This document shows, one piece after another, positions 45,157 through 54,470 of a stretch of 64,000 nucleotides of DNA. Positions within the stretch are counted from its first letter, which is position 1. Each line of letters opens with the position of its first letter. The notes below the pieces were generated by a model. It did not search any database. It saw only the letters and a list, made by a program, of their open reading frames with translations, and was not told the DNA's origin. The DNA lies in contig CANNBP010000013.1 of NCBI GenBank assembly GCA_947502885.1, positions 1 through 64,000 of the forward strand, given 5' to 3'. The position numbers and the translations under genes were made by a program. The stretch comes from an uncultured Aquimarina sp. (GTDB lineage Bacteria; Bacteroidota; Bacteroidia; Flavobacteriales; Flavobacteriaceae).

Positions 45157-45190
45157 GCCGCTGTATTCTCAAAATACAGCGGTTTTTTTG
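45157..45190 (+). terminator. Intrinsic terminator after the coiled-coil gene
   Basis: CCGCTGTATT (45158-45167) pairs with AATACAGCGG (45173-45182), followed by TTTTTTT. Confidence 0.9.
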
Positions 45191-45339
45191 TGCTTTTATG
45201 ATAAATCGAAAGATGCTATCATTAATTATAAAAATTCATTTTCAAATCATTTAAATTCAACTATTTTTACGGAACGAATTTTTGAAAATTCATACATGAT
45301 TAAATAATGTAAGAATGTTTTAAAAAGTGAACAATTACA

Positions 45340-46875
45340 ATGGCAAATCAAGAAGATAAATTTAAAAAAGTAATTGCTCATGCTAAGGAGTATGGGTATA
45401 TTTTTGGTTCTAGTGAAATATATGACGGACTTAGTGCGGTATATGATTATGGTCAAAACGGAGTAGAGCTAAAAAAGAATATTAGAGAATATTGGTGGAA
45501 AAGCATGGTAAACATGCACCAGAATATTGTGGGTCTAGATGCTGCAATATTTATGCATCCAACAACTTGGAAGGCTTCTGGCCATGTCGATGCCTTTAAC
45601 GACCCTTTAATTGATAATAAAGATTCGAAAAAGAGATATAGAGCAGATGTTTTGGTTGAAGATTTTAGAGAAAAAATCAATCAGAAAATTGAAAAAGATA
45701 TTACCAAAGCTAAAAAGCGTTTTGGAGATGCTTTTAATGAAGAAGAATTTAGGAGTACCAATGCTAATGTCCTTCGAAGACAAAAAGAAATAGATAGAAT
45801 TACCGTCGAGCTTACTAGAGTTCAAGAGGAAAATGATCTTGCTGGCTTTAAACAATTAATAGAAGATCTTGGAATAGGTTGTCCAGAAACAGGATCCAAA
45901 AACTGGACAGAAGTTCGACAGTTTAATTTAATGTTTGGGACCAAACTAGGGGCTTCTGCAGAATCAGCAACCGATCTTTACTTAAGACCAGAGACAGCGC
46001 AAGGTATTTTTGTAAACTTTTTGAATGTTCAGAAAACAGGAAGAATGAAAATACCATTTGGGATTGCGCAAACAGGGAAAGCTTTCAGAAATGAAATTGT
46101 AGCAAGACAATTTATTTTTAGAATGCGAGAGTTTGAGCAAATGGAAATGCAGTTTTTTGTTAGACCTGGAGAAGAAATGAAGTGGTATGAATATTGGAAA
46201 GAAACTAGGTTAAATTGGCATATGTCTTTAGGATTAGGAGAAGAAAACTACCGTTTTCATGATCATGATAAATTAGCTCATTATGCTAATGCAGCAGCAG
46301 ATATCGAGTTTAATTTCCCTTTTGGATTTAAAGAATTAGAAGGGATTCATTCTAGAACTGATTTTGATCTTAAGGCACATGAACAACATTCTGGTAAAAA
46401 ACTACAGTTTTTTGATCCAGAGCTAAAAGAAAGTTATGTTCCTTATGTGGTAGAAACGTCTGTTGGATTGGATAGGATGTTTTTGGCTGTGTTTTCTACG
46501 GCATTACAAGAAGAGCAATTGGAGGATGGTAGTAGTAGAGTTGTTTTAAAATTACCAGCTGTGGTGGCTCCAATAAAAGCTGCGATACTTCCTTTAGTGA
46601 AAAAAGATGGTCTGCCAGAAATTGCACAACAAATTGTAGATGATCTTAAGTGGAAGTTTAATGTTATATATGATGAAAAAGATGCAATAGGGCGTCGTTA
46701 TAGAAGGCAAGATGCAAACGGAACACCATTTTGTATTACTGTGGACCATGATACGATTAATGATAATACAGTAACAATTAGAGATCGAGATACTATGGAG
46801 CAAAAAAGAGTTTCAATAGCGGAGCTTAAAAACATTATCTCAGAAAAAACGGAAGCAGAATATTGGTTGAAATAA
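45340..46875 (+). CDS. glyS: Glycyl-tRNA synthetase (dimeric class II type)
   Basis: The 511-residue enzyme charges tRNA-Gly. Class II motif 1 region AAIFMHPTTWKASGHVDAFN, motif 2 KAFRNEIVARQFIFRMREFE and motif 3 ETSVGLDRMFLAVFSTALQ are intact, and the C-terminal anticodon-binding domain starts near residue 405 (VVAPIKAAILPLVKKDGLPE). The single-chain alpha2 type is the usual one in Bacteroidota. Start at ATG 45340 (MANQEDKFKKVIAHAKEYGY). Confidence 0.97.
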   Translation: MANQEDKFKKVIAHAKEYGYIFGSSEIYDGLSAVYDYGQNGVELKKNIREYWWKSMVNMHQNIVGLDAAIFMHPTTWKASGHVDAFNDPLIDNKDSKKRYRADVLVEDFREKINQKIEKDITKAKKRFGDAFNEEEFRSTNANVLRRQKEIDRITVELTRVQEENDLAGFKQLIEDLGIGCPETGSKNWTEVRQFNLMFGTKLGASAESATDLYLRPETAQGIFVNFLNVQKTGRMKIPFGIAQTGKAFRNEIVARQFIFRMREFEQMEMQFFVRPGEEMKWYEYWKETRLNWHMSLGLGEENYRFHDHDKLAHYANAAADIEFNFPFGFKELEGIHSRTDFDLKAHEQHSGKKLQFFDPELKESYVPYVVETSVGLDRMFLAVFSTALQEEQLEDGSSRVVLKLPAVVAPIKAAILPLVKKDGLPEIAQQIVDDLKWKFNVIYDEKDAIGRRYRRQDANGTPFCITVDHDTINDNTVTIRDRDTMEQKRVSIAELKNIISEKTEAEYWLK

Positions 46876-46926
46876 CCATTATAAAGTTATTTTAAAAATT
46901 TTAATTTTTAAGTAAACTATGTTTAG

Positions 46927-46956
46927 CGAGAGGTTGTCCAAAAAGGCAACCTCTCG
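46927..46956 (+). terminator. Terminator of glyS
   Basis: CGAGAGGTTG (46927-46936) pairs perfectly with CAACCTCTCG (46947-46956); the T tract after it is interrupted (TTGTTTGTTG). Confidence 0.75.
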
Positions 46957-47347
46957 TTGTTTGTTGTAATTTACAATGTTATGTGCTGGTTGGTGTTGTG
47001 CAAAAAAATGAAAAATATAAAGCATATAAACACTAGATATATAGATAATTTATTGGTAAAGTAGTGGGTGTAAAAAGCAGTAAGGACGTTTTTTAATTAC
47101 AATAATCCTTTGTTTTACTGTAATTTGGATAGTGTTTATCCTCTTTAATAGAGTTTTGTTAGGCTAATGTATGGATATTAAGATTGCTCTTGATTGTAAA
47201 AAATACATTAGAGTTCTACTGAATAAATATTAGGAGATGACGTTTGTGTTATATTCAGGTATATCAGAATGTCAAATGGTATAATTTTGAAGTTAAATTG
47301 TATTTTAGTGCTAGGTTAAGATTATTCTTAACTATAAAATAAGGTCT
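46957..47347. other. Intergenic region before the T9SS cargo gene
   Basis: About 390 nt without a recognisable gene, AT-rich. It should contain the promoter and leader of the gene at 47348; no clear TAnnTTTG box can be singled out. Confidence 0.4.
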
Positions 47348-50329
47348 ATGCTGTTAAATAGAATTTTTACAATATTATTTCTGTTTTTTATAACTGTTGG
47401 GTTTTCGCAATCTCAAAAACCAATGTTGGCCAATCAGGTTACAACAGCATATTATATGAAAGAGATTAAGCCATTAACAGGCAGAAAATTGATCCCTGCA
47501 AAACCAAGGAAAGGAAAAATTAATCCTAAGCAAAAAGATGCAAATAAAATTGTTCCAGGTAAGGGGTATCCAAAAGGTAAAGATCCTTTGGTGGATAAAC
47601 AAAAGAAGGCCTTAAATAGAAGCGTAAGTAGGCCACCATTACTTACTTTTGAAGTGAATTCAAGTACAGCCACTCCAACAGATCCTACAGGCGCTATTGG
47701 TCCTAATCATTATGTAAGTGCCAAAAATTTTGCCTTTGCAATTCATGATAGAAGTGGTAATGTTTTAGTACCATCAACATCTTTAGAAAATCTATTTCCA
47801 AGTGAAAACAAAGGAGATCCAATTGTGTTTTATGATGGTTTTGCAAATAGATTTGTAATTACTCAATTCTCAGATACACCCAATGGCTTTTTGGTAGCAA
47901 TATGTAAAGGAGCTGATCCTGTAAATGATGGTTGGTATACCTATAGATTTAATACCGGTAGTTTTCCTGATTACACTAAATTTTCGATTTGGTCAGATGG
48001 GTATTATGTAACAGCAAATAAAGATCAAAATGCTATAGAAGCTAATGATGTGGTGTTTGTTATTGAAAGAGAAAAGATGATTAAGGGTGATGCCAGTGCA
48101 AAAATGGTAAGTTTTCCTCTTCCAGGTGCAAAAGTTGGAGGTTTTTATAGTCCAGCATCTTTTAATGCAATAGGAGGGGTATTGCCTCCTAAGGGTGATG
48201 CTAGGATAATTTATTTTCAGGATGACGAATGGGAGGGAGTGAGTAAAGATATTCTAAAGTTGTGGGAGATTAATGTAAACTGGGTGTCGCCAAGTCAATC
48301 AACAATTAAAGAAGCTGAAGAGATTGAGGTTACGCCTTTTGATTCTACCTTTGATGGTGGATCTACTGCAAATATTCCTCAGCCAGGAATAAACACTCAA
48401 AAAATAGATGTGTTACAAGGTGCTATTATGTATGCTACTAATTACAGAAGGTTTTGTGATTATAATGCCGTAGTGCTTAATTTTCCTATTGATATTGATG
48501 TTAATGCTGATAGTGTTTCGGGAATTCGTTGGTATGAATTAAGGCAAAACGAGGATGGGCAACCTTGGGAAGTATTTCAAGAAGGTACATATGTTTCTCC
48601 TAATGGAAAAAGTGCATGGTGTGGAAGTATGGGAATGGATGTTTTTGGAAATATAGGAATGGGGTATACAACAATGGGAACTATAAGTACAGGAGCTATC
48701 GAAGATAGTTTTGTATCAATTCGATATACAGGACGACTTGCAAGTGATCCTTTGGGGGTAATGACGGTGCCAGAAGAGACGATTCTTGAGGGGACGGCAC
48801 CAAGTCAAAATGGAGGAAATCGTTATGGAGATTATGCACATTTAACCGTTGACCCTATTGATGATCAAACGTTTTGGCATATCGCAGAGCATTTTTCGAA
48901 TACAACGAATAATGCTAGAAATACTGTTGGGGTTTTTAAAATAGCGAATAATACAACTTCTGATGTTGGGGTTGTAAGTATTGATGCTCCTTTCGATGAT
49001 AATTTTACAGCTAATGAGACTATTACTGTAACCCTAAAAAATTATGGTTCTAGTGCTCAAAGTAATATTCCTGTTAGTTATAGTGTTAATGGAGGGGTTG
49101 TGGTTAATGAGTTGTATGCTGGATCAATCCCTCCATTGGGGACTGTTTCCTTTTCATTTACCAATCAGGCAGACCTAAGTGCAGAAGGAATGTATTCTAT
49201 TGATGTAGAAACTTCACTGGTTGGTGATGCTAATATAGAAAATAACTGTGCTTCGTTGATAGTAAATAATTTATTTGCTGATGATGTGGGTGTGGGAGAG
49301 TTAATTTCTCCAGAATTACAGAGTGGAATATCTAATACTTTAGAGTCAGTTGTGGTTACGTTGTATAATTATGGTACTACAAGTCAAACTGAAATTCCTG
49401 TTTTTTACAGGTTGAATGATGGAAATACGGTTAATGAGGTTTTTGAGGGTACTTTGCTGCCACAAGAAGAGGTAACGTATACATTTGCAACAATGGTTGA
49501 TGCAAAGGGTATAGGTGATTTTAAGTTTACACTTGGTACAGCGTTAAATTTGGATGAAAACTCAGAAAATGATACAATAGAACGGATTGTAAAAAGAATA
49601 TTTTGTAAGCCAACATCAAATTGTAAGCAATCAGGTGATGGGATTACTTCATTTAAATTATCTAATGTTTATAATCCTAATATACCTTGTACAAATGGTT
49701 ATGAAGATTTTACAGATAACTTTAAGATTAATCTAAGTCGATCAATAGGGACTTATGTTTTAAGGGTTAGGTCTGGGTTTGCAGATAATGAAGGTAGTGA
49801 GAGAATATCACTATGGATTGATTTTAATGATGATCGTGTTTTTGAAAATTCAGAATTATTAATTGATAATCAGATTATAGAAAAAAGAAATGCAGATCAA
49901 GATTTTTCTTTCTCGATACCTAAAGATGCACCTTTGCAAAAACATTTGCTTAGGATTAGAGGAGGAGATGTAAGTGGAAACAATAAGGGGGCGTTGTTAA
50001 ATGAGCCTTGTGGCTCAATGAGTTTTGGAACTACGCATGATTATACTGTTGAGATAGGAGAAAATGCAGATTTAGAGACTGGTTTAATCGTAATAAGCGA
50101 ACCTGATAATATGTTTGTGATTTCTAAAACAGATTTTGGGATAGAATCCCAAAAAAGACTCTATATTTTTAATGTGCTTGGTCAAGTTATTGTTTCAAAT
50201 AATGTTGAAAAAGATGCGAATGGCAGGTTTGTTTATGCACTTAATATGTCCTTTGCACAATCTGGAATTTATTTTGCAAGATTAGGTAATGATAAAAAAG
50301 ATGAAGCTACTCGATTTGTAGTTAAGTAA
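47348..50329 (+). CDS. Large secreted protein with CARDB and GEVED domains, T9SS cargo
   Basis: The 993-residue protein has a signal peptide (MLLNRIFTILFLFFITVGFS), a basic region (about 45-95), a large beta-rich domain (about 95-535: TDPTGAIGPNHYVSAKNFAF, GNRYGDYAHLTVDPIDDQTF), two CARDB-like domains (about 540-635 and 640-745: DVGVVSIDAPFDDNFTANET, DVGVGELISPELQSGISNTL), a GEVED domain (about 770-910: RISLWIDFNDDRVFENSELL) and a type A T9SS sorting domain (ending DKKDEATRFVVK). The N-terminal domain probably forms a beta-propeller, but its function is unknown. It is likely secreted or displayed on the surface. Confidence 0.85.
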   Translation: MLLNRIFTILFLFFITVGFSQSQKPMLANQVTTAYYMKEIKPLTGRKLIPAKPRKGKINPKQKDANKIVPGKGYPKGKDPLVDKQKKALNRSVSRPPLLTFEVNSSTATPTDPTGAIGPNHYVSAKNFAFAIHDRSGNVLVPSTSLENLFPSENKGDPIVFYDGFANRFVITQFSDTPNGFLVAICKGADPVNDGWYTYRFNTGSFPDYTKFSIWSDGYYVTANKDQNAIEANDVVFVIEREKMIKGDASAKMVSFPLPGAKVGGFYSPASFNAIGGVLPPKGDARIIYFQDDEWEGVSKDILKLWEINVNWVSPSQSTIKEAEEIEVTPFDSTFDGGSTANIPQPGINTQKIDVLQGAIMYATNYRRFCDYNAVVLNFPIDIDVNADSVSGIRWYELRQNEDGQPWEVFQEGTYVSPNGKSAWCGSMGMDVFGNIGMGYTTMGTISTGAIEDSFVSIRYTGRLASDPLGVMTVPEETILEGTAPSQNGGNRYGDYAHLTVDPIDDQTFWHIAEHFSNTTNNARNTVGVFKIANNTTSDVGVVSIDAPFDDNFTANETITVTLKNYGSSAQSNIPVSYSVNGGVVVNELYAGSIPPLGTVSFSFTNQADLSAEGMYSIDVETSLVGDANIENNCASLIVNNLFADDVGVGELISPELQSGISNTLESVVVTLYNYGTTSQTEIPVFYRLNDGNTVNEVFEGTLLPQEEVTYTFATMVDAKGIGDFKFTLGTALNLDENSENDTIERIVKRIFCKPTSNCKQSGDGITSFKLSNVYNPNIPCTNGYEDFTDNFKINLSRSIGTYVLRVRSGFADNEGSERISLWIDFNDDRVFENSELLIDNQIIEKRNADQDFSFSIPKDAPLQKHLLRIRGGDVSGNNKGALLNEPCGSMSFGTTHDYTVEIGENADLETGLIVISEPDNMFVISKTDFGIESQKRLYIFNVLGQVIVSNNVEKDANGRFVYALNMSFAQSGIYFARLGNDKKDEATRFVVK

Positions 50330-50399
50330 AAATAAATTTGAGTTTTTTTGATTAAAGAAAGAGGGTCTGCCTCTTTAAGAATATGAGCTGATATAAAAA

Positions 50400-50437
50400 T
50401 AAAAAACCCAGCCTTTTTTTAAAAGCTGGGTCTTTTT
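50400..50437. terminator. Bidirectional terminator between T9SS cargo gene and rng
   Basis: ACCCAGC (50406-50412) pairs with GCTGGGT (50425-50431), with A and T runs on both sides. Confidence 0.8.
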
Positions 50438-51975
50438 TACTTTATCAATTCACCATTTTCATCGTGAAAATGATACTCTAAATACGTGTAAGCGTCTCTA
50501 GGTACAATCTTAACCCATCTTTTGTGGTTTAAAAACCATTTAGATCGGGTGGATGGAAATCCTTTTGTTAAAAAAGCTGCAATAAAAGGGTGTGCGCTAA
50601 GCATTATCTTTTTATGATCTTTTTTTATTAATTTTTCTAACTCAACCTTTATTTTTTCTATCAAAACTATTGGTGCCTCAACTTCACCGCTGGTTCCGTT
50701 AGGGTTTTCCTCTCGGGTCTTGATATTCATTTCTGGTCGCACGCGTTGTCGCGTAATTTGAATTAAGCCAAATTTACTTGGCGGTAATATTTTGTGCTTC
50801 GCTCTGTCATCTTTCATTTCGTCTCTTAAGTGATTAAATAGAGTTCTACGGTTATCGGCATTATTCATGTCGATAAAATCGACTACAATTATTCCTCCCA
50901 TATCTCTTAGACGTAATTGACGAGCTACTTCTGTAGCACTAATAAGGTTGACTTCTAGTGCTGTGTCTTCTTGGTTTTTGGCCTTGTTAGACCGATTACC
51001 ACTGTTGACATCGATTACATGCATAGCTTCTGTATGCTCAATAACCAAATAGGCTCCTTTGCTCATGGATACTGTTTTACCAAAACTTGTCTTGATTTGG
51101 CGTTCGATACCATATTTTTCGAATATAGGAACTTTTGGATTATGAAGTTTTACAATCGATTCTTTCTTTGGTGCAATTTCCTGCAGATACTCTTTGATTC
51201 TGCTACAGAGATCTTCATCATCTCCTACTATAGAAGTAAAAGAGTCGTTAAATACATCTCTTAATATAGAAGATGCTCTGTTCATTTCACCTAATACTTT
51301 TGATGGGTGTTGGGCTTTGTATAGTTTTTTACACATGCCTTCCCATCTTCCGATTAGATTTTGTAAATCTTTGTCTAGTTCTGCTACTTTTTTGCCTTCT
51401 GCTACTGTACGTACAATAATGCCAAAACCTTTTGGTTTAATACTTTTAACAAGTCGTTTTAAACGCTCTTTTTCTTCAGAAGATTCTATCTTTTGAGAAA
51501 TAGAAATCCGATTCGAAAAAGGAACTAAAACAATATATCTACCGGCTATCGAAAGCTCTGAGCTTATTCGAGGGCCTTTTGTAGAAATAGGTTCTTTTAC
51601 TATTTGTACTAATAGCGATTGATTTGATTTTAACACATTGGTAATAATACCGTGTTTATCAATATCGTTCTCTAAAGGAAAATCCTTTAGAGAATAATTT
51701 TTTAATTTACCTGTGCTTACACGTTTTATGAATTTAAGTAATGAAGATACTTGAGGGCCAAGGTCATGGTAATGTAAAAAACCATCTTTTTCATAACCAA
51801 CATTAACAAATGCGGCATTGAGACCTGGGACAGATTTGCGTATCTTGGCAATAAAAATATCACCTACCGCAAAATTACTATCGTCTTCTTCCTTATGTAA
51901 TTCAATTAGTTTTCCATCCTTTAGTAAGGCAAAATCCGTAGAGGAACCTGACCTAATGATCAATTCGTTGTTCAC
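50437..51975 (-). CDS. rng: Ribonuclease E/G family endoribonuclease
   Basis: The 512-residue RNase has an S1 domain near the N-terminus (about 36-120: VGDIFIAKIRKSVPGLNAAF), the RNase E/G catalytic core with the metal aspartates in HVIDVNSGNRS and GIIVVDFIDMNNADNRR, and the 5' sensor/DNase I-like subdomain. It lacks the long C-terminal scaffold of E. coli RNase E, so it is RNase G-like in size. It processes rRNA and mRNA 5' ends. The start is GTG 51975 (MNNELIIRSGSS). The leader contains a GGAATT-TTTC-AATTCC hairpin (52030-52045). Confidence 0.95.
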   Translation of the reverse strand: MNNELIIRSGSSTDFALLKDGKLIELHKEEDDSNFAVGDIFIAKIRKSVPGLNAAFVNVGYEKDGFLHYHDLGPQVSSLLKFIKRVSTGKLKNYSLKDFPLENDIDKHGIITNVLKSNQSLLVQIVKEPISTKGPRISSELSIAGRYIVLVPFSNRISISQKIESSEEKERLKRLVKSIKPKGFGIIVRTVAEGKKVAELDKDLQNLIGRWEGMCKKLYKAQHPSKVLGEMNRASSILRDVFNDSFTSIVGDDEDLCSRIKEYLQEIAPKKESIVKLHNPKVPIFEKYGIERQIKTSFGKTVSMSKGAYLVIEHTEAMHVIDVNSGNRSNKAKNQEDTALEVNLISATEVARQLRLRDMGGIIVVDFIDMNNADNRRTLFNHLRDEMKDDRAKHKILPPSKFGLIQITRQRVRPEMNIKTREENPNGTSGEVEAPIVLIEKIKVELEKLIKKDHKKIMLSAHPFIAAFLTKGFPSTRSKWFLNHKRWVKIVPRDAYTYLEYHFHDENGELIK

Positions 51976-52122
51976 TCTGATTAGATTTTTATCCCGATTA
52001 TAACCGGAATGGATTAAACAATTTTTTCACAGGAATTTTTCAATTCCGATGAAATAAAATAGACATATTAGGTAGTGCATATGCTATTTTATTTCGATTT
52101 CAAAGAACTTTACTGTTCAAAT

Positions 52123-52150
52123 AAAAAAAGTAGTTAGAAACTACTTTTTC
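52123..52150 (-). terminator. Terminator overlapping the end of the small basic gene
   Basis: AAAGTAGTT (52127-52135) pairs with AACTACTTT (52139-52147) and is followed on the minus strand by TTTTTTTAT. The TAG stop of the small gene (52143-52141) lies inside the stem. Confidence 0.8.
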
Positions 52151-52230
52151 TTATGACGATTTGCTCTTCTTCTTTTTTTACGCTTGTGCGTAGCTACCTT
52201 ATGTCTTTTACGTTTTTTACCACTTGGCAT
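52141..52230 (-). CDS. 29-residue highly basic peptide, probable small ribosome-associated protein
   Basis: ATG 52230 to TAG 52141 encodes MPSGKKRKRHKVATHKRKKR followed by nine more basic residues; 17 of 29 residues are Lys or Arg and three are His. I recall near-identical short genes next to hup in Flavobacteriia. Composition and length resemble tiny ribosomal proteins (bTHX, or bS22/mS38-like peptides), but the identity is not established by the sequence alone. It follows hup by 26 nt and ends inside a terminator, so it is the last gene of the hup transcript. Confidence 0.8.
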   Translation of the reverse strand: MPSGKKRKRHKVATHKRKKRRRANRHKKK

Positions 52231-52256
52231 AGTGTGTGCTTTTATTTAATTATTAA

Positions 52257-52547
52257 TTACTTTACTTCTACATTAGTTTTTACGCCTTCTACAAATACTT
52301 TTGCAGGCTTAAATGCTGGTATATTGTGTGCAGGAATTTTAATTGTCGTGTTTTTAGAAATGTTACGACCTGTTTTTTCTGCCCTAGTTTTGATGATAAA
52401 ACTACCAAATCCTCTTAGGTAAACATTATCTCCACTTTCCAGTGAGCTTTTTACTTCTTCCATAAAGGTTTCAACTGTTGCTTGAACATCACCTTTTTCT
52501 ATTCCTAATTTTTCTGAAATTTTTGCTACAATATCTGCTTTAGTCAT
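52257..52547 (-). CDS. hup: HU-family DNA-binding protein
   Basis: The 96-residue histone-like protein bends DNA and compacts the nucleoid. ATG 52547 gives MTKADIVAKISEKLGIEKGD, followed by the helix VQATVETFMEEVKSSLESGD, the VYLRGFGSFIIKTRAEKTGR strand and the arm with the intercalating proline (PAHNIPAFKPAK). The in-frame start further upstream (52619) would precede the promoter -7 box and is rejected. It is co-transcribed with the small basic gene. Confidence 0.96.
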   Translation of the reverse strand: MTKADIVAKISEKLGIEKGDVQATVETFMEEVKSSLESGDNVYLRGFGSFIIKTRAEKTGRNISKNTTIKIPAHNIPAFKPAKVFVEGVKTNVEVK

Positions 52548-52587
52548 TATAATACCTATTAAGGGTTTTTTTAAATTTTCAAGGGGG

Positions 52588-52595
52588 CAAATATA
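52588..52595 (-). promoter_or_regulatory. -7 promoter box of hup
   Basis: TATATTTG on the minus strand matches TAnnTTTG, 40 nt before the hup ATG. TTTTG occurs upstream but with short spacing, so the -33 element is uncertain. Confidence 0.5.
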
Positions 52596-52678
52596 AGAAT
52601 TTAAAATCCAAAATATCAATACTTAAGATGATATTTTAATCTTTAAACGTTTAATTTTACAAATCTTATAAATTTTCT

Positions 52679-53734
52679 ATGAAATTTTCTAAAAAACTCA
52701 TTACGTGGTACTTACAAAACAAAAGAGAGATGCCATGGAGAAAAACCCAAAACCCATACCATATTTGGTTAAGTGAAATTATACTTCAGCAGACAAGAGT
52801 TGCTCAAGGATTACCTTATTATATGTCGTTTATTAGTGCATTTCCGACAGTATTTGATCTTGCAAAAGCAAAAGAAGAAGAAGTGTTAAAACTATGGCAA
52901 GGATTAGGGTATTATTCGAGAGCTAGAAATCTTCATACTACTGCAATCTATATTGCAAATGACTTAAAAGGAGTCTTTCCTAATACATATAAAGACTTAT
53001 TACATCTAAAAGGAGTAGGAGATTATACGGCTAGTGCAATAGCTTCAATTTGTTTTAAAGAAGCAGTGCCCGTTGTAGACGGAAATGTGTATAGGGTGTT
53101 ATCACGGTTTTTTGGTATCGATACTCCTATTAATAGTACAAAAGGAGTAAAACAATTTAAAGCACTAGCAGTTGAGTTAATGGATTATGACGAGCCTGCA
53201 GAGTATAATCAGGCTATTATGGAGTTTGGTGCACTGCAATGTAAGCCCAAAAGCCCAAACTGTAATGATTGTGTTTTAAATGATGGTTGTGAGGCGTTAA
53301 GTCAAAGAAAAATAGAACTCTTACCGGTTAAGTTAAAAAAGATCACTGTTAAAAAGAGGTATTTTCATTATTTGGTATTTTATGTAGGTGATGCTCAAAC
53401 AATAATTAGACAAAGAAAAGGTAATGGCATCTGGAAAGGTTTGTATGAATTTCCTTTGATAGAAAGCAGTAAGTTTGATATTAATGAAATTTCATCTTAT
53501 AATGAATTTAAAGAAGTTGTTTCTAATAAAGACTATGAAATAGTTCCTTATAAGGACGAACCCGTTATACATAAATTATCTCATCAACATTTGTATACCA
53601 TGTTTTATATCATTAGAGTAAAAGCTTTGGATAAAATAAAGGAGCCTAATAAAGTTGTTTGTATAGATGATGTATACAAATATCCAGTTCCTACTTTGTT
53701 AAGTAATTTTATAGATAGTTTTTTTAAAAAATAG
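52679..53734 (+). CDS. mutY: A/G-specific adenine glycosylase MutY
   Basis: The 351-residue base-excision enzyme removes adenine opposite 8-oxoguanine. It shows catalytic Glu in LSEIILQQTRVAQG, the helix-hairpin-helix HLKGVGDYTASAIAS with catalytic Asp in VPVVDGNVYRVLS, the four-cysteine iron-sulfur loop (QCKPKSPNCNDCVLNDGCEA), and a C-terminal MutT-like domain for 8-oxoG recognition (RYFHYLVFYVGDAQTIIRQR). It is the first gene of the mutY-ssb-gldE-gldD run, as known in Flavobacterium. Confidence 0.97.
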   Translation: MKFSKKLITWYLQNKREMPWRKTQNPYHIWLSEIILQQTRVAQGLPYYMSFISAFPTVFDLAKAKEEEVLKLWQGLGYYSRARNLHTTAIYIANDLKGVFPNTYKDLLHLKGVGDYTASAIASICFKEAVPVVDGNVYRVLSRFFGIDTPINSTKGVKQFKALAVELMDYDEPAEYNQAIMEFGALQCKPKSPNCNDCVLNDGCEALSQRKIELLPVKLKKITVKKRYFHYLVFYVGDAQTIIRQRKGNGIWKGLYEFPLIESSKFDINEISSYNEFKEVVSNKDYEIVPYKDEPVIHKLSHQHLYTMFYIIRVKALDKIKEPNKVVCIDDVYKYPVPTLLSNFIDSFFKK

Positions 53735-53984
53735 AAGGAAGTAAAACTTATTTGAGTTTAATATAAACATACGTTAAGAAACTCTTTACGAGATACGTTT
53801 TTCATTTTTTTTAGTACATTTACTTAGAAAGAGAGATACGCACTTACTTGAATAACGTAATAAAATAGTTATTGTGAAATCGGGGTGTATTTTGATTTTT
53901 TTAAAATAATAAGGACTTTGATAGCGTTTTAAAGAGGTTTATTATTTCTTTGTAATTATAACCCCTAATAAAGTAGACACTAAA

Positions 53985-54446
53985 ATGACAGGAACACTAA
54001 ATAAAGTAATGTTAATAGGGCATACCGGTGATGAGATTAAGATGCATTATTTTGAAGGAGGTAACTGTATTGGTAGATTTCCTTTGGCGACTAATGATTC
54101 TTATGTAAATAAGAGTACTGGTGAGCGAGTAAATAGCACTGAGTGGCATAATGTCGTTGTAAGAAATAAAGCGGCCGAGATTTGTGAAAAATACCTTAAT
54201 AAAGGAGATAAAGTCTATATAGAAGGTCGTCTTAAGACCCGTAAGTGGCAAGATGAACAAGGAAAAGATAGATATAGTACAGAAATACAGTGTACAGATT
54301 TTACTTTTTTAACTCCTAAAAATGAAAGCCAATCTTCGGGGGTAGAATCCCAAAATTCACCTCAAGCAGATATGACTGCCAATAATCAACAACAGGCAGC
54401 TGCACCCAACTCGACAGAGACTGAAGATGATGATCTTCCGTTCTGA
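53985..54446 (+). CDS. ssb: Single-stranded DNA-binding protein
   Basis: The 153-residue OB-fold protein begins MTGTLNKVMLIGHTGDEIKM, carries the EWHNVVVRNKAAEICEKYLN and YIEGRLKTRKWQDEQGKDRY strands, then a disordered Q/N/S-rich linker and the acidic C-terminal tip DDDLPF that docks repair and replication partners. A 250-nt gap with several TTTG-type motifs precedes it, so it may have its own promoter within the mutY-ssb-gldE-gldD run. Confidence 0.97.
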   Translation: MTGTLNKVMLIGHTGDEIKMHYFEGGNCIGRFPLATNDSYVNKSTGERVNSTEWHNVVVRNKAAEICEKYLNKGDKVYIEGRLKTRKWQDEQGKDRYSTEIQCTDFTFLTPKNESQSSGVESQNSPQADMTANNQQQAAAPNSTETEDDDLPF

Positions 54447-54470
54447 TATGTTTAACTAAACCAAGATAAT

